Source of the DNA: Hydrogenophilales bacterium 12-61-10
Lineage (GTDB): Bacteria > Pseudomonadota > Gammaproteobacteria > Burkholderiales > Thiobacillaceae
Assembly: GCA_002279795.1 (NCBI GenBank)
Contig: NCCT01000019.1
Span: 1-52,534, forward strand
Direction: 5' to 3'
DNA: 52,534 nucleotides
Shown piece by piece: positions 17,126 to 27,102 of the stretch (the first letter of the stretch is position 1; each line of letters starts with the position of its first letter). Below the pieces are notes generated by a model. It was given only the letters and a program-made list of their open reading frames with translations, was not told the DNA's origin and ran no database searches. The position numbers were made by a program, and so were the translations under genes.

Positions 17126-18115
17126 TTAGTTCACCCCTGACGCGCGCAACTGACGCCCCACATCCACGCTGTAGCGTTGCGCGCCCGCATCACGCAGGTG
17201 GCCGGCATTGATGAAGTCGGCCAGTACAAAGCCGGTCGGCGCGGGCAAAATCCTTACCCCGCGTTGCTGCAGCCGGGCAAGCAGGGCGCGGTAGGGCGCA
17301 GCGCTTGCGCTGGCATCGTAGAAGGCCGACTCGCGGTCGCGTAGCGGCGGGATGGTGACGAAGACGCGCACCCCCTGCCCCTGCAGGCGGTCCAGCATGC
17401 GCCACATAAAATCGAGGGCGGCCGGGGCGGGTGGCTGGTGGGCCGCGCGTTCCTGCTGCGCGACCTGTGCCTGGTCCTGTGCCGCACCGAAACCCGCGCG
17501 GTAGCCCAGGTGCGCCGCCGCAGCGCCGCCCACCGGATCGATCTGACGGGTGCTGGCGGCAAGAAAACGCAGCGCCTTTTCCGGCTCGCGCAGTTGCCGC
17601 AGGTTGCCGCTGTAGGACCACAGGCGCACCACGCTGCCCAACCAGTCCTGATAACGCCCGGCTTGCCATAGCGCGGTGCGGTCGGCAAAAAAACTCACAT
17701 ACCCCAGCGAGTTGTCGTCCTGCAGCGCGCTCTCATCCAGCCCCAGCACCACCGTGTGGATACCTTGTGGCCCCAGCAAACCCCGGGTGTTCAGACGCTC
17801 GACCATGCCGTGCCAGGTCAGCACATTGGTGCCCGGCAATCCGAGGTTGAAACTGACCGCTGCAGGCTGACCCAGTGCACGGCTGACCGTGCGCGGGTCG
17901 ATGCCATTGTCGGTCCGGCTGTTACCGATGAAGAGCACTTGAGGCGGCCGGGTTTCGACGAACTGCAATTTGTCCACCGCGCGCCCCACCGCGAACACCG
18001 ACCGATAGCGCTGCAGCACGGCGTCGCTGTGAAGCGCGAGTTCCACCCCGAGCAGGAGAAGTACGGCAAACCAGAACGATCGTCCCAAGCCGGGCGGCAA
18101 GCTCAATCCAGCCAC
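17126..18115 (-). CDS. SGNH-hydrolase-type protein, likely acetyltransferase partner of the MBOAT
   Basis: 329 aa from a GTG start. One N-terminal helix (about residues 12-28) anchors it with the rest in the periplasm. SGNH features: FIGNSRTDNGID (nucleophile Ser66), SFNLGLPGTN for the Gly/Asn oxyanion residues, and ADFINAGHLRD for the Asp300...His306 pair. This arrangement resembles AlgJ/AlgX/PatB-type proteins that take acyl groups from an MBOAT carrier. It lies 3 nt before the MBOAT gene. The QDQAQVAQQERAAHQPPAPA stretch is a likely flexible linker. The partnership is inferred from gene order. Confidence 0.78.
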   Translation of the reverse strand: MAGLSLPPGLGRSFWFAVLLLLGVELALHSDAVLQRYRSVFAVGRAVDKLQFVETRPPQVLFIGNSRTDNGIDPRTVSRALGQPAAVSFNLGLPGTNVLTWHGMVERLNTRGLLGPQGIHTVVLGLDESALQDDNSLGYVSFFADRTALWQAGRYQDWLGSVVRLWSYSGNLRQLREPEKALRFLAASTRQIDPVGGAAAAHLGYRAGFGAAQDQAQVAQQERAAHQPPAPAALDFMWRMLDRLQGQGVRVFVTIPPLRDRESAFYDASASAAPYRALLARLQQRGVRILPAPTGFVLADFINAGHLRDAGAQRYSVDVGRQLRASGVN

Positions 18116-18124
18116 GATACGGTC

Positions 18125-19423
18125 CTATCGATTGAATGGCCGGGGGACCGCTTCGGGTACATTTCCAAAGCGTGCAAGGGGGGCCACCTGTTTCTCCAGC
18201 AGCCCGGTGAATTTGGCGACCAGCACCAGAATCACCATCAGGTGGTAGGGCAGGTCAAAGTAGCTCATGCCGAGGAAGGTGCCGCCTGCGGCATAGCCGA
18301 TGAGGCTGACCTGGATCATCGCGGCCAGATCAGCGCCCCATTTACGCTCCGGATCGTTCTTGCATCGATTGATGATCTGCTGCGCGCGGATCCAGGCCAG
18401 CAAGCCCAGCAGCAGGAAGAGCGCCAGACCGATGAAGCCATGCTCGCCCATCTGTTCGAAATAAATGCTGTGGACGTCGCGCACGTTCCACGGGTCGGGC
18501 GCGTATTGGCGAAAGGTGGGCCCCTGAAACGTCTCGAAACCCCCGCCCGTGATGCGGTCTTTCGCCAGATTGAACGCGGTATGCCAGGCATTGAAGCGTC
18601 CAAGGGTCGACTGGTCTTCCTCGTAGGTATTGATCGTGTTCATGCGGTCGTACCAGGCCTGCGGCATCACGGATGCCATGATCAAAACCGCGATCGCCAT
18701 GTATAAACCGGTGACGATTTTGTTGCGGCTTTTCAACCACAGGAACAGCCCCATCGCCACCATCGCCACCAGACCGCCGCGCGACTGGCTGCCGATCGCC
18801 GCCACCCCGGTCAGCACCATGGCGCTAGCAAGGCCCATTTTGATCCATTTGCGGGTCTCCTGCAGATGCAAATAACGAATCAGCGGGATCGTCATCACCA
18901 GCGCCAGCGCCAGTTCGTTGTTGCCTGCGATGAAGGTACCCGTAGGCCCCTGCACCCGATAGGCTCCGCCATTAAGGATGGTGAAGATTCCGCCCTTGAC
19001 CCCATAGAAACCAAACGACAACACGATCACCCAGACCAGCCAATGCAGTTTCTGGCGGTCGGTAATGATGAGCACCGTCAGGAACACCATCAGCTGGATT
19101 TTCCACACCTTGTCCCATTGCATCCAGGCCAGATCGGGATAAAACGCAAAAAAGGTGGTGAACAGCATCCAGCCAATGAAAACCAGCAGGACGACGGTTT
19201 CCCGCGTCCAAGTCATCACCTTCTTTTCCTTCGACGCCATGAAGGCGACGATGGTCACCAGGCCAACAATCATCGAAAACGGCAGGCTGTAGGCAAATCC
19301 CCACGCCAGCCGGTGCGGGTTCATGTAGCCCAGCCACGACCACAACAGGATGCCCAGCCAGGGTCGCTTGAAGACAAACGGCAGCAGGCCGAAAATGACG
19401 GCGGTGATGAAGATATCTCTCAT
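18125..19423 (-). CDS. Exosortase A-associated O-antigen ligase-like (Wzy/WaaL) protein
   Basis: A 432-aa membrane protein with about 10 helices that matches, from its start MRDIFITAVIFGLLPFVFKRPW, the TIGR03097 family of putative O-glycosylation ligases found with XrtA. The Wzy_C region is present: GTFIAGNNELALALVMTIPL, then IGSQSRGGLVAM. The large loop carries DVHSIYFEQMGEHGFIGLALFLLLG. It should join polymer or repeat units at the periplasmic face. It overlaps the PaaK-like gene by ATGA. Family recognition is from remembered signature regions, so membership is strong but not searched. Confidence 0.88.
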   Translation of the reverse strand: MRDIFITAVIFGLLPFVFKRPWLGILLWSWLGYMNPHRLAWGFAYSLPFSMIVGLVTIVAFMASKEKKVMTWTRETVVLLVFIGWMLFTTFFAFYPDLAWMQWDKVWKIQLMVFLTVLIITDRQKLHWLVWVIVLSFGFYGVKGGIFTILNGGAYRVQGPTGTFIAGNNELALALVMTIPLIRYLHLQETRKWIKMGLASAMVLTGVAAIGSQSRGGLVAMVAMGLFLWLKSRNKIVTGLYMAIAVLIMASVMPQAWYDRMNTINTYEEDQSTLGRFNAWHTAFNLAKDRITGGGFETFQGPTFRQYAPDPWNVRDVHSIYFEQMGEHGFIGLALFLLLGLLAWIRAQQIINRCKNDPERKWGADLAAMIQVSLIGYAAGGTFLGMSYFDLPYHLMVILVLVAKFTGLLEKQVAPLARFGNVPEAVPRPFNR

Positions 19424-20811
19424 GCGGCTTCAGCTTTCTGCGCCAGCATGCCAGGAAGCGGCACGTGGCTGACGACATAACGGTGTTTGCCCGAGGCTTC
19501 GGGAGCGATCGCATCCAGCAGTTTCAAATCGACTACCAGCGCCGGCCCCAGCCGGGCGCGCAGGCCTTCGATCACAGCTTTGCGCGCAGCATCACTCCAG
19601 CGCGCATCCGGCACCACCTGCACCTCCAGACGGTCCAGCGCGTGCTGAATCAGCTTGAACTGGCCGACGCCGGCAATCGCGCGCAGCACGTAGATCACGG
19701 CCAGCGCGTGCATGATGCAGCCATCGGCGGCGACGATGAAGTCGGTCTGCCGCCCCACCACCGCATCGAGTACCGCAAGGCTGCGGCCGCCTGGGTCGCG
19801 GCGCGTCGAACGCCGCACCACGTCGCCGGTGCGATAGCGGATGAAGGGCTGCGCTTCGGACACCAGGCTGGTGACCACCGCTTCACCCTCCTCGCCGTCT
19901 GCCACCGGATGACCGGCGGCGTCGAGCACTTCGATCAGATGGGTCTCGCTCATTTGCAGCAGCGTCCCGTCGGGCGACTCCAGCGCCATCAATCCGGCAT
20001 CGCGCGCGCCATATTCCACTGACACCGGCACCCCGAACACGCGCTCGACCAACTCGCGCTGGTGCGGGAACAAGGGCTCGCCGGTGGCGCTGACCACGCG
20101 CAACGCGGGCAACCTGAGCGCGACGCCGCGTGCTTCGGCATGTGCCGCCAGCAAGGCCAAACTGCTCGCGTAGCCGTAAATGGCCAATGGGTTCCAGGCT
20201 TGCAGCGCGCCCAGATAATCGTCCATCCGTGCGGGTGACATTTCGAATGCATTGAGCAACAACTGGTTGACCAGACGGTCGCGCACGGTCTTGATGCGGT
20301 CGGTCTTGTTCAGTTCCACCGGCGCGCCCCACAAATAGACCTCGCGCGCGCCTGGCTCGACGCCCCACCAGCGGCGCGCGCGCAGGCGTCCGGCCGCGTC
20401 GGCTGCCTGACGCGCGCGGCCGAAATAGAAAATCAGCGGTTCGCCGCTGGAGCCGCCCGTAGTGTATTTGAATACCCCGCCCGGCACGCCACGCCAGACC
20501 AGCTGCTCGACGTTGTCACGCGCGTCGCGCTTGTTCATGGTGGGCAGCAACGCCAGATCGGCCAGCGTGGCCGCGCCTGCCCGCACCCGGTCAGCCAGGC
20601 CCGCCTCGTGCAAGCGCGCGGCATGCCAAGGGCTATGCAACAAGGCGCTGTGCAACAGCTGATTGAGGCGCCGGGTCTGTTCGGCCTGCATGGCTTCGGG
20701 CGACAGCCACTGGCTGCGCTCCAGTCCGGCCAGCACGGCAAAAGTCGGCCGCTTCATCGCGGCTTCCTGCGCGCGAAACACGCTTCGGGCAAACCAGGCC
20801 GGCACGCTCAT
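19420..20811 (-). CDS. PaaK/CapK-like adenylate-forming ligase
   Basis: 463 aa from the ATG overlapping the upstream sulfotransferase stop (ATGA). The adenylation core is visible: YTTGGSSGEPLIFYFGRARQ (P-loop), YASSLALLAAHAE, SATGEPLFPHQRELV, VSVEYGARDAGLMALE, and RYRTGDVVRR before the C-terminal domain. Proteins of this COG1541 group occur in capsule and EPS loci, where they probably activate an acid as an AMP or CoA ester for decoration or amide formation. It sits among the O-ligase, SGNH and MBOAT genes, which suggests supply of an acyl group. The actual acid is unknown. Confidence 0.83.
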   Translation of the reverse strand: MSVPAWFARSVFRAQEAAMKRPTFAVLAGLERSQWLSPEAMQAEQTRRLNQLLHSALLHSPWHAARLHEAGLADRVRAGAATLADLALLPTMNKRDARDNVEQLVWRGVPGGVFKYTTGGSSGEPLIFYFGRARQAADAAGRLRARRWWGVEPGAREVYLWGAPVELNKTDRIKTVRDRLVNQLLLNAFEMSPARMDDYLGALQAWNPLAIYGYASSLALLAAHAEARGVALRLPALRVVSATGEPLFPHQRELVERVFGVPVSVEYGARDAGLMALESPDGTLLQMSETHLIEVLDAAGHPVADGEEGEAVVTSLVSEAQPFIRYRTGDVVRRSTRRDPGGRSLAVLDAVVGRQTDFIVAADGCIMHALAVIYVLRAIAGVGQFKLIQHALDRLEVQVVPDARWSDAARKAVIEGLRARLGPALVVDLKLLDAIAPEASGKHRYVVSHVPLPGMLAQKAEAA

Positions 20812-21671
20812 GTCGACTTTCGCACAGGCAACGCCGCAAAGCGCGCCAACAATTCGTCGCACAGGGCAGTCACCGCAGGCGCGATGTCGGGCGGGTTGCG
20901 GCGCTTGACCGAATGCGCGTGAATGCGGCGGGCCTTGGCGGCATTGAATCCGGGCAGGCCTAGAAAATCGTATACCGCAGCGACTTCACGCATCGGCTGC
21001 TGCACCAGATTTTCGTAAAACACCACGCGCACGCGCGGATCGGCCGCCAATTGCTGCTCGAAAAACAGCACATTGCGGTAGAACCACATGATGGCCGCGC
21101 CTTCGGCCTCGCTGGCGTCCGGGCGGTACAGCGCCACAAGCAGTTCGCGGGTAGCAGCCGACATGCCGCGCCCGCGCCAGTCTTCTGTATCGCCGTCCAC
21201 CAGTCGCTGCCACTGCGGAACAAAATTGTCGAACGACTTGATGGCCGAGTTCACGCTGTCGCGCCAGTCGCGCACCACCCACAGGGTGTGCGCTGGCGTG
21301 AAACTCTCCATAAGGGATTTGATGCGGTCAAGCTCGCACAGCGCCTTCACCACGAACACCGGCGCCGGGCACTGGCGAGCGAGCTGCCGGATCACGGCCA
21401 CATCGCGCATCTCGTAGCGCTCGAACGCGCGCGCATCGGTCTCGTGAAACACCTGGGTCGCGGCGCTGGCGTCCAGCACGTCCATCAGCAAATTGGTGCC
21501 GGAGCGCTGCATGCCGGCAACGAATACATGCTGCGCCAGCGGGCGCGGCAGGACACGCTGGCGCCAGACCTTGGCCTTGCGCCACAACGCGTGCCGCAGG
21601 CGCAGTGACAGGCTGCGGGCGTCATGGCCAGTAGTCGGTTTGGGCGGGGTGCGTGGCGCCGCGGTGGTCAT
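20808..21671 (-). CDS. Sulfotransferase family protein
   Basis: 287 aa from the ATG overlapping the next stop (ATGA). PAPS-binding signs: VFVAGMQRSGTNLLMDVL (5'-phosphosulfate loop, residues about 49-66) and LWVVRDWRDSVNSAIKSF (3'-phosphate region). VVFYENLVQQPMREVAAVYDFLGL is the common later segment. It shares family features with the other sulfotransferase of the window but is not a close copy. Overlap with genes on both sides ties it into the EPS run. Its acceptor is probably the polymer, by context only. Confidence 0.82.
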   Translation of the reverse strand: MTTAAPRTPPKPTTGHDARSLSLRLRHALWRKAKVWRQRVLPRPLAQHVFVAGMQRSGTNLLMDVLDASAATQVFHETDARAFERYEMRDVAVIRQLARQCPAPVFVVKALCELDRIKSLMESFTPAHTLWVVRDWRDSVNSAIKSFDNFVPQWQRLVDGDTEDWRGRGMSAATRELLVALYRPDASEAEGAAIMWFYRNVLFFEQQLAADPRVRVVFYENLVQQPMREVAAVYDFLGLPGFNAAKARRIHAHSVKRRNPPDIAPAVTALCDELLARFAALPVRKST

Positions 21672-22924
21672 GACTTGGCGGCCGCCGCCGGTTCTGGCGT
21701 GGTATCCGGACTCGCCAGCATCGGCGCGAAAGCGTGCAGCAACTGCGCCACCCGCTTGTCCCATTGATTGGCCTCGGCATACGCCAGGATCGCAGCGCGG
21801 TCCCATGGTTTGGCGAACGCAGCATCGAGTGTCGCCGTCAGGGCGGCAGCATCGCCGAACGGCACGATGCTGCCCAGTTCGGTGCGACAGACCACTTCGG
21901 CATTGCCACCGACATCTGTGGTGATCACTGGCAGCCCGCACGCCATCGCTTCGAGAAACACGTTCGCCCAGCCTTCGTTGCGGGTGGACAGCACAAAGAC
22001 GTCAGACGCCGACAGCGGCCATTTCAGCTCGTCCGGCGCCACCGTGCCAAGAAAATGCACTCGCCCAGCCAGCCCCAGCCGCGCAACCTGCGCCTCCAGT
22101 TCGGGACGCATGTCCCCTTCCGGACCGCCGCTGCCGACGATCAGGTAATGCAGCGCAGAATGGCGCACCAGCAATGCAGGCAGACAGTCGATGACGCGGT
22201 GCATTCCCTTGCGCTCCACCAGCCCGCCCACCGAAATCAGTACCTGAGCATCCGCTGGCAGGTTGAAGCGTTCACGCGCTTTCATCCGCTCGACTGGATG
22301 AAAGCGCGCCACATCGACGCCGTTGCCGATCACCTCGGTACGCTCGGCCGGGGTACCCAGCTCCAGCGCCAGCCGCCGCAGCGAATCCGATACGGCAAAC
22401 ACCCGGGTCGCGCGGCGCAGGGCGCGCGCCAGGCGCGGACGCAACACTGGATTGCGGCTGTGCGGCACTTCGGTGCCGCGCAGGGTGATCGTCACCGGCA
22501 GGCCGAGCCAGCGGCCGAGCCGGGTGGCGGCTTCGCCGTCGGGGTAGGCGAAATGTGCATCGATCAGCCGCGCGCCCTGCCGCTTCAGCCGCCGCACCAG
22601 CCAGTAGCTGCAGAGCGCCATCGACCAGCCATCGAGTCCACGCAGCACGCCGGGAAACGATAGAAAGCGCGGGTGGTAGACACGGATGCCCTGTTGCATT
22701 TCCAGCGCGGGAGCAGCGGGACGATAACCCGGACGCCAGCGGCGAATCAGCGCCTGACCGGGAAACCACGGCTGCGGCGACACCACGGCGAGCGGCCGCT
22801 GGCGGGCGACGCGGAACATGCGTTCACGGATGAACAGCCCCGCGCCCGGCCGCACGGCGCTCGGAAACAGCGCACTGAACACGACCAGGTCGATGCGACC
22901 CGTCGCCGCCTTTGCCTCAGCCAA
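21668..22924 (-). CDS. GT4 family glycosyltransferase of the XrtA locus
   Basis: A 418-aa GT-B enzyme. N-terminal domain: FSALFPSAVRPGAGLFIRER, then AHFAYPDGEAATRLG. C-terminal donor domain: VISNGVDV-type linker (VIGNGVDVARFHP), ISVGGLVERKGMHRVID and the E-x7-E region NEGWANVFLEAMACGLP. The start is TTG, supported by GAGGG 8 nt upstream. It overlaps the end of the preceding glycosyltransferase by 8 nt, which suggests coupled translation. The C-terminal tail is Ala/Pro-rich. It likely adds a sugar of the XrtA-associated polysaccharide. Confidence 0.87.
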   Translation of the reverse strand: MAEAKAATGRIDLVVFSALFPSAVRPGAGLFIRERMFRVARQRPLAVVSPQPWFPGQALIRRWRPGYRPAAPALEMQQGIRVYHPRFLSFPGVLRGLDGWSMALCSYWLVRRLKRQGARLIDAHFAYPDGEAATRLGRWLGLPVTITLRGTEVPHSRNPVLRPRLARALRRATRVFAVSDSLRRLALELGTPAERTEVIGNGVDVARFHPVERMKARERFNLPADAQVLISVGGLVERKGMHRVIDCLPALLVRHSALHYLIVGSGGPEGDMRPELEAQVARLGLAGRVHFLGTVAPDELKWPLSASDVFVLSTRNEGWANVFLEAMACGLPVITTDVGGNAEVVCRTELGSIVPFGDAAALTATLDAAFAKPWDRAAILAYAEANQWDKRVAQLLHAFAPMLASPDTTPEPAAAAKS

Positions 22925-24022
22925 GGCGCGCGCCCTCGATCAGCCGGCCATACACGTCGCGATAACGCGCCACGCTGGCGGTCCAGTTGCGCTCGGATTC
23001 GACGAAGGCGCGGCCGTTGCGCTTCATCGCCGCCCAGCCTGCCTCGTTTTTCAGCACCGCTCCTGCGCCATCGCTTCCAGCGGCTTCAACGGCGTCACCA
23101 GCTCGGTCAGGCGCATCGGGTGGCGCGCATACACCAGCACATCGATCAGGTCGTAATAGCGGTTCACGTCGCCGTGCGGCACCCGCCCGGTAAAAATCAC
23201 CCGTTCCTTCAGATCAAGCGCCATCACTTGCTGCTTCAGCGCCATCTCCTGTGGTCCACCGCCGACCAGCAGCACTTTCACATCAGGCATCTGCCTGAGG
23301 ATCGCCGGCAGCGCGTCGAGCAGCAGGTCGAGGCCCTCGTAGGCGTAGAACGAGCCGATGAATCCCAGCACGCGGCTGGTGCCGAGACCCAGCTTCATTT
23401 TCAGCTCGGGGTCGGGCCTGCCTCCAACGGCAAATTTGTCGATATCGACCGCGTTCGGAATCACCGTTATTTTGTCGGGCGCGATGCCGCGCGCTGCCAG
23501 ATCCTGCCGCAGGCCTTCGCAGATGACGGTGACGGCATCGGCGTTTTTGACCGCCCAGGTTTCCAGCGCGCGGGTCAGCTTGTAGCGCAGGCTGCCTTCG
23601 CGGGTCGAGCCGTGATCTACCGCCGCGTCTTCCCAGAACGCGCGGATTTCGTACACCACCGGGATCCCCAGCATGCGGCCGACGCGGATCGCCGGCACCG
23701 CATCGAGTACCGGCGAATGCGCGTGGATGACATCGGGACGCAGGGTTCTGGCCAGTTCAAGCAGGCGCGACTCGATCGCGCCCATCACCGCAAACGGATC
23801 GGCGCCCGGCAGTTTCGCCAGCAATCCGGTCGGTTTCGGCGTGCGGTAAAAATGCAGGCCGTCGGCGTCTTCTTCGGCGACGCTGCAATTGATCTGCTTG
23901 GGGCCCGACAGGTGATGGGTGTCCCAGCCCAGCTTGCGCTGTTCGCGCAGGATCGCGGCGCTGCGGAAGGTGTAGCCGGAATGCAGCGGCAGGGTGTGGT
24001 CGAAAACGTGCAGGATCTTCAT
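22917..24022 (-). pseudogene. XrtA-associated GT4 glycosyltransferase (TIGR04063-like), broken by an internal deletion
   Basis: The intact part is 323 aa from the ATG overlapping the amidotransferase stop (ATGA). The start MKILHVFDHTLPLHSGYTFR is typical of the TIGR04063 (Daro_2409-like) family. It continues correctly through VIPNAVDIDKF and RVLGFIGSFYAYEGLDLLL to LEAMAQER, then meets a TGA at 23053. Directly after, in another frame, the expected C-terminus resumes (VLKNEAGWAAMKRNGRAF, then ESERNWTASVARYRDVYG) and ends at 22917. The segment that normally holds the ASDVGGHRELI-like donor region is missing. The lesion is therefore an out-of-frame deletion of roughly 30-45 codons near 23056-23060. 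Real decay and assembly error are both possible. Confidence 0.8.
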
Positions 24023-25913
24023 GCCGCCGCCCGATCGCTGGCGTCCAGGCCGAGCACCTGAGCGAGGAAGGCGTCGAACATCAAGACCGTCCACAGGATT
24101 ACCGAGTAATCGCGCCGTCCGCTCTGATGCGCCTCGACGACGTCACGCAGAAAACCCTGGTTGAACAGCCCGGTCGAAGCCAGCCGCTCGCCCAGCACCA
24201 CGCTGCGGATGGTGGCCGCCAGCGGACCGCGGAACCACGCGGCCAGCGGCACCGAGAAGCCCATTTTCTTGCGGTACAGAACGTCGTTCGGCAGATAGGG
24301 CTCCATCGACTTTTTCAGCAGGTATTTGCCTTCGCTGCCGCGCAGCTTGAGATCGGTCGGCAGCCCCGACACCCAGCCCATCAGCTCGTGGTCGAGCAGC
24401 GGCTCGCGCACTTCGAGCGCGTGCGCCATGCTGGCGCGGTCGACCTTGGTGAGGATGTCGCCCACCAGATAGGTCTTCATGTCGAGGTATTGCACCAGCG
24501 ACAAGGGGTCGTCGGTGGGCGACGCGGCTGCGTGACGGCGCAGCACGTCGACCGCCTCATAACCCTGCAGTTCGCGCTTGAAGGAGGGTGAAAACAGTTG
24601 CTTGCGCTGGGCGTCGGACAGCAGTGACACGCCGTGAAAATAGCCTTCGACGGTGTCGCGCGCCAGCGCTTCGAACGTGGTTTTGGCGCGAAACACTTTC
24701 GGCGCCCAGTCGGCCTTGGGATACAGCTTGCCGAGCACGCCGAACAGCGGGCGGCGCAACGCCAGCGGCATCACCGCGCGCATCCGCTCTTCGTAGCGGA
24801 ACCAGCGATAGCGCCGGTAGCCGGCAAAATGCTCGTCGCCGCCGTCGCCCGACAGCGCCACTTTCACGTGTTTGCGGGCCAGTTCGCAGACCCGGTAGGT
24901 CGGCAGCGCGGACGAGTCGGCATAGGGTTCGTCGTATACATTTGCCAGCTTGTCGACCAGGCTGAAATCGTCTGCGGCGACGGTCTCGACATGGTGCGTG
25001 GTCTTGTAGCGGTCCGCCACCTGCTGGGCGAACTCGATTTCGTTGAACGCCGGTTGACCGGCGTGTCGGATTGCGTCGCCATCATCGCCACCACCGCGCT
25101 GGAATCGACCCCGCCCGACAGGAAGGCGCCCAGCGGCACATCGGCAATCATGCGCAGCCGGATCGAGTCCTTGAGCCGTTCGACCAGCTCGTCCATGGCG
25201 CTTGCTTCATCTTTCACTGCAACCGGGGTGAACGGCATGTCCCAGTATTGCTTCGGCTGGGCCGCAGGCTGACCGCGCTTGAGGGTGAGGGTAAACCCCG
25301 GCGGCAGCTTGGCGCAGCCCTTGAATATCGTGCGCGGCTCCGCCACGTAGCCGTAGGCGAAATACTCTTCGACAGCGCACGGATCGATGGTGCGGCCGAG
25401 ACCGGGGTGCGCCATCAGCGCCTTCAGTTCAGAGCCGAAAATGAATTCACCGCTGTCGAGAAACGCGTAATACAGCGGCTTGACGCCGAAGCGGTCGCGC
25501 ACCACGAAAAGTGTGCCCAGATTGCGGTCCCACAAGGCAAACGCGAACATGCCGCGAAAGCGTGCGACGCAGGCCTCGCCCCAGGCCTCCCAGGCGTGGA
25601 CGATGACTTCGGTGTCCGAATGGGTGCGGAACACGTGGCCCAGCGCCTCAAGTTCGGGCACCAGTTCCTGAAAGTTGTAGATCTCGCCGTTGAACACCAC
25701 CACCACCGAGCCGTCTTCGTTGAACAGCGGCTGCTGTCCGGACGACAGGTCGATGATCGACAGCCGCCGGTGGCCCAGACCCACGCCGGGCTCCAGATGC
25801 AGGCCGCCTTCGTCGGGGCCGCGATGGAACTGGGTTTCGTTCATCGTATGCAGCAGCTCGCGGGAAATCTCGCTCGCGCCACGGGTATCGAAAATGCCGG
25901 TAATGCCACACAT
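24019..25913 (-). pseudogene. XrtA-associated amidotransferase 1 (asparagine synthetase family, TIGR03108-like), frameshifted
   Basis: Starts MCGITGIFDTRG with the catalytic Cys2 and a normal class II glutaminase domain (HRGPDEGG, RLSIIDLSSGQQPL, FNGEIYNF). The PP-loop SGGVDSSAVVAMM is present. The frame then breaks near 25050-25056 after SDTPVN. The rest of the enzyme follows in another frame (VADRYKTTHHVETV, ADSSALPTYRV, SGDGGDEHFAGYRRYRW, EVREPLLDHE), ending at 24019. About 25 nt coding for a TCSI-F-type stretch appear to be missing. A perfect 8-bp inverted repeat with a 2-nt spacer (25047-25064) sits exactly at the break. If intact it would form an amide on the EPS sugar using glutamine. 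Confidence 0.83.
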
Positions 25914-25965
25914 ACAATTATTCGGTCTCGGTTCGTGTCAGGTTTTCGCGCCGTTCGACGGGGTT

Positions 25966-27102
25966 TCAGCGCTTGCGCTGCAGCGTCAGGTCGTACACCG
26001 CCGCATACGCCTCGGCCATCGCCGGAATGCTGTAACGCTGAACGGCCTGCCGCCGTGCGGCATGGCCCTGTTCGGCAATCCGTGCCGGCGCGTCCAGATA
26101 CCCCAGCAAGGCCTGTGCCATGGCGGACACATCGCCGGGCTGCACCAGCATGCCGTTGACCCCCGTCTGCACCAGTTCGACATTGCCGCCGACCGCGGTG
26201 GCAATCACCGGCAAACCGCTCGCCAAGGCCTCGAGCAGGGTATTGGAAATGCCTTCGTTCTTGGACGGCAGCACGAACACATCGAAGGCCTGCATGATAT
26301 CTGCAATATCGTGGCGCTCGCCCGGCAGCCAGGCCAGATGCGCCAGCCCGGCCTGCTGCAGCAGGCCCTGACAGACGGCGCGCGCCGGCCCTTCTCCCAC
26401 CAGCACCAGACGCGCCCGTTCGTCGCGCTCGGGCTGCTGGCGCACCATCTGGATGAAGGCGCGCGTCAGGGTCGGGTAGTCCTTGACCTCGACCATGCGT
26501 CCCACCGAGCCGAACACGATGCTGTCGGGGTGCGCAAAATCGGGGCGCGCGCCGATACGCGGATGGAATTTCACGCTGTCGACGCCGTTGTAGATCTGGT
26601 GCAGCCGGCGTGGCGGCACATGAATGGTCTCGCGCAGCCAGTTTTCGAGATCCTGGCTCACCGCGATGTAGTTCGAGACGAAGGGCCGGATGGCACGCCG
26701 GATCAGGTTGTACTTGCGGTTCTGCCCGTAGAGGTCGAACACATCGCGTCCATGTTCGCCATGTACGGTGGCGCGGATGCCGGACGCGGCCGCCACCAGC
26801 TGCGCTTCGAGCGCGGCCAGATTGCGCGTGTGCACCAGATCAGGCTGCAGCTGGCGCAACAGCCTGCGCAAACGCAGCATCCAGCCGAGGCCGCGACCCG
26901 GCGGGCGGTGCAGGGCAAAGAAGCCGACCGGCTGCGCCGTGATGCGACGGCGAAAGTCGCTGAAATCGGTCAGCGCCACCACCGTGTGACGGTAGCGCTC
27001 GGGCGGCAGGGTGTTGAACAGGTTGACCATGCCGTTTTCCATGCCGCCGGTATCAAAGCGGTGAACGACATGCACGATGTGCGGAATCACGTCACTGCCC
27101 AT
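25966..27102 (-). CDS. XrtA-associated sugar transferase (stp2, TIGR03088-like), GT4
   Basis: A 378-aa GT-B enzyme. The N-terminus IPHIVHVVHRFDTGGMENGM is the signature of the PEP-CTERM/EpsH1-linked stp2 family. Further motifs: GEHGRDVFDLYGQNRKYN, VAVSQDLENW, IYNGVDSVKFHP, GSVGRMVEVKDYPTL and NEGISNTLLEALASGLPV (E-x7-E region). The chosen ATG overlaps the exosortase gene by 11 nt; a GTG at 27090, just past the exosortase stop, would give the usual family N-terminus. It directly follows xrtA in the operon, as in many XrtA loci. Confidence 0.92.
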   Translation of the reverse strand: MGSDVIPHIVHVVHRFDTGGMENGMVNLFNTLPPERYRHTVVALTDFSDFRRRITAQPVGFFALHRPPGRGLGWMLRLRRLLRQLQPDLVHTRNLAALEAQLVAAASGIRATVHGEHGRDVFDLYGQNRKYNLIRRAIRPFVSNYIAVSQDLENWLRETIHVPPRRLHQIYNGVDSVKFHPRIGARPDFAHPDSIVFGSVGRMVEVKDYPTLTRAFIQMVRQQPERDERARLVLVGEGPARAVCQGLLQQAGLAHLAWLPGERHDIADIMQAFDVFVLPSKNEGISNTLLEALASGLPVIATAVGGNVELVQTGVNGMLVQPGDVSAMAQALLGYLDAPARIAEQGHAARRQAVQRYSIPAMAEAYAAVYDLTLQRKR

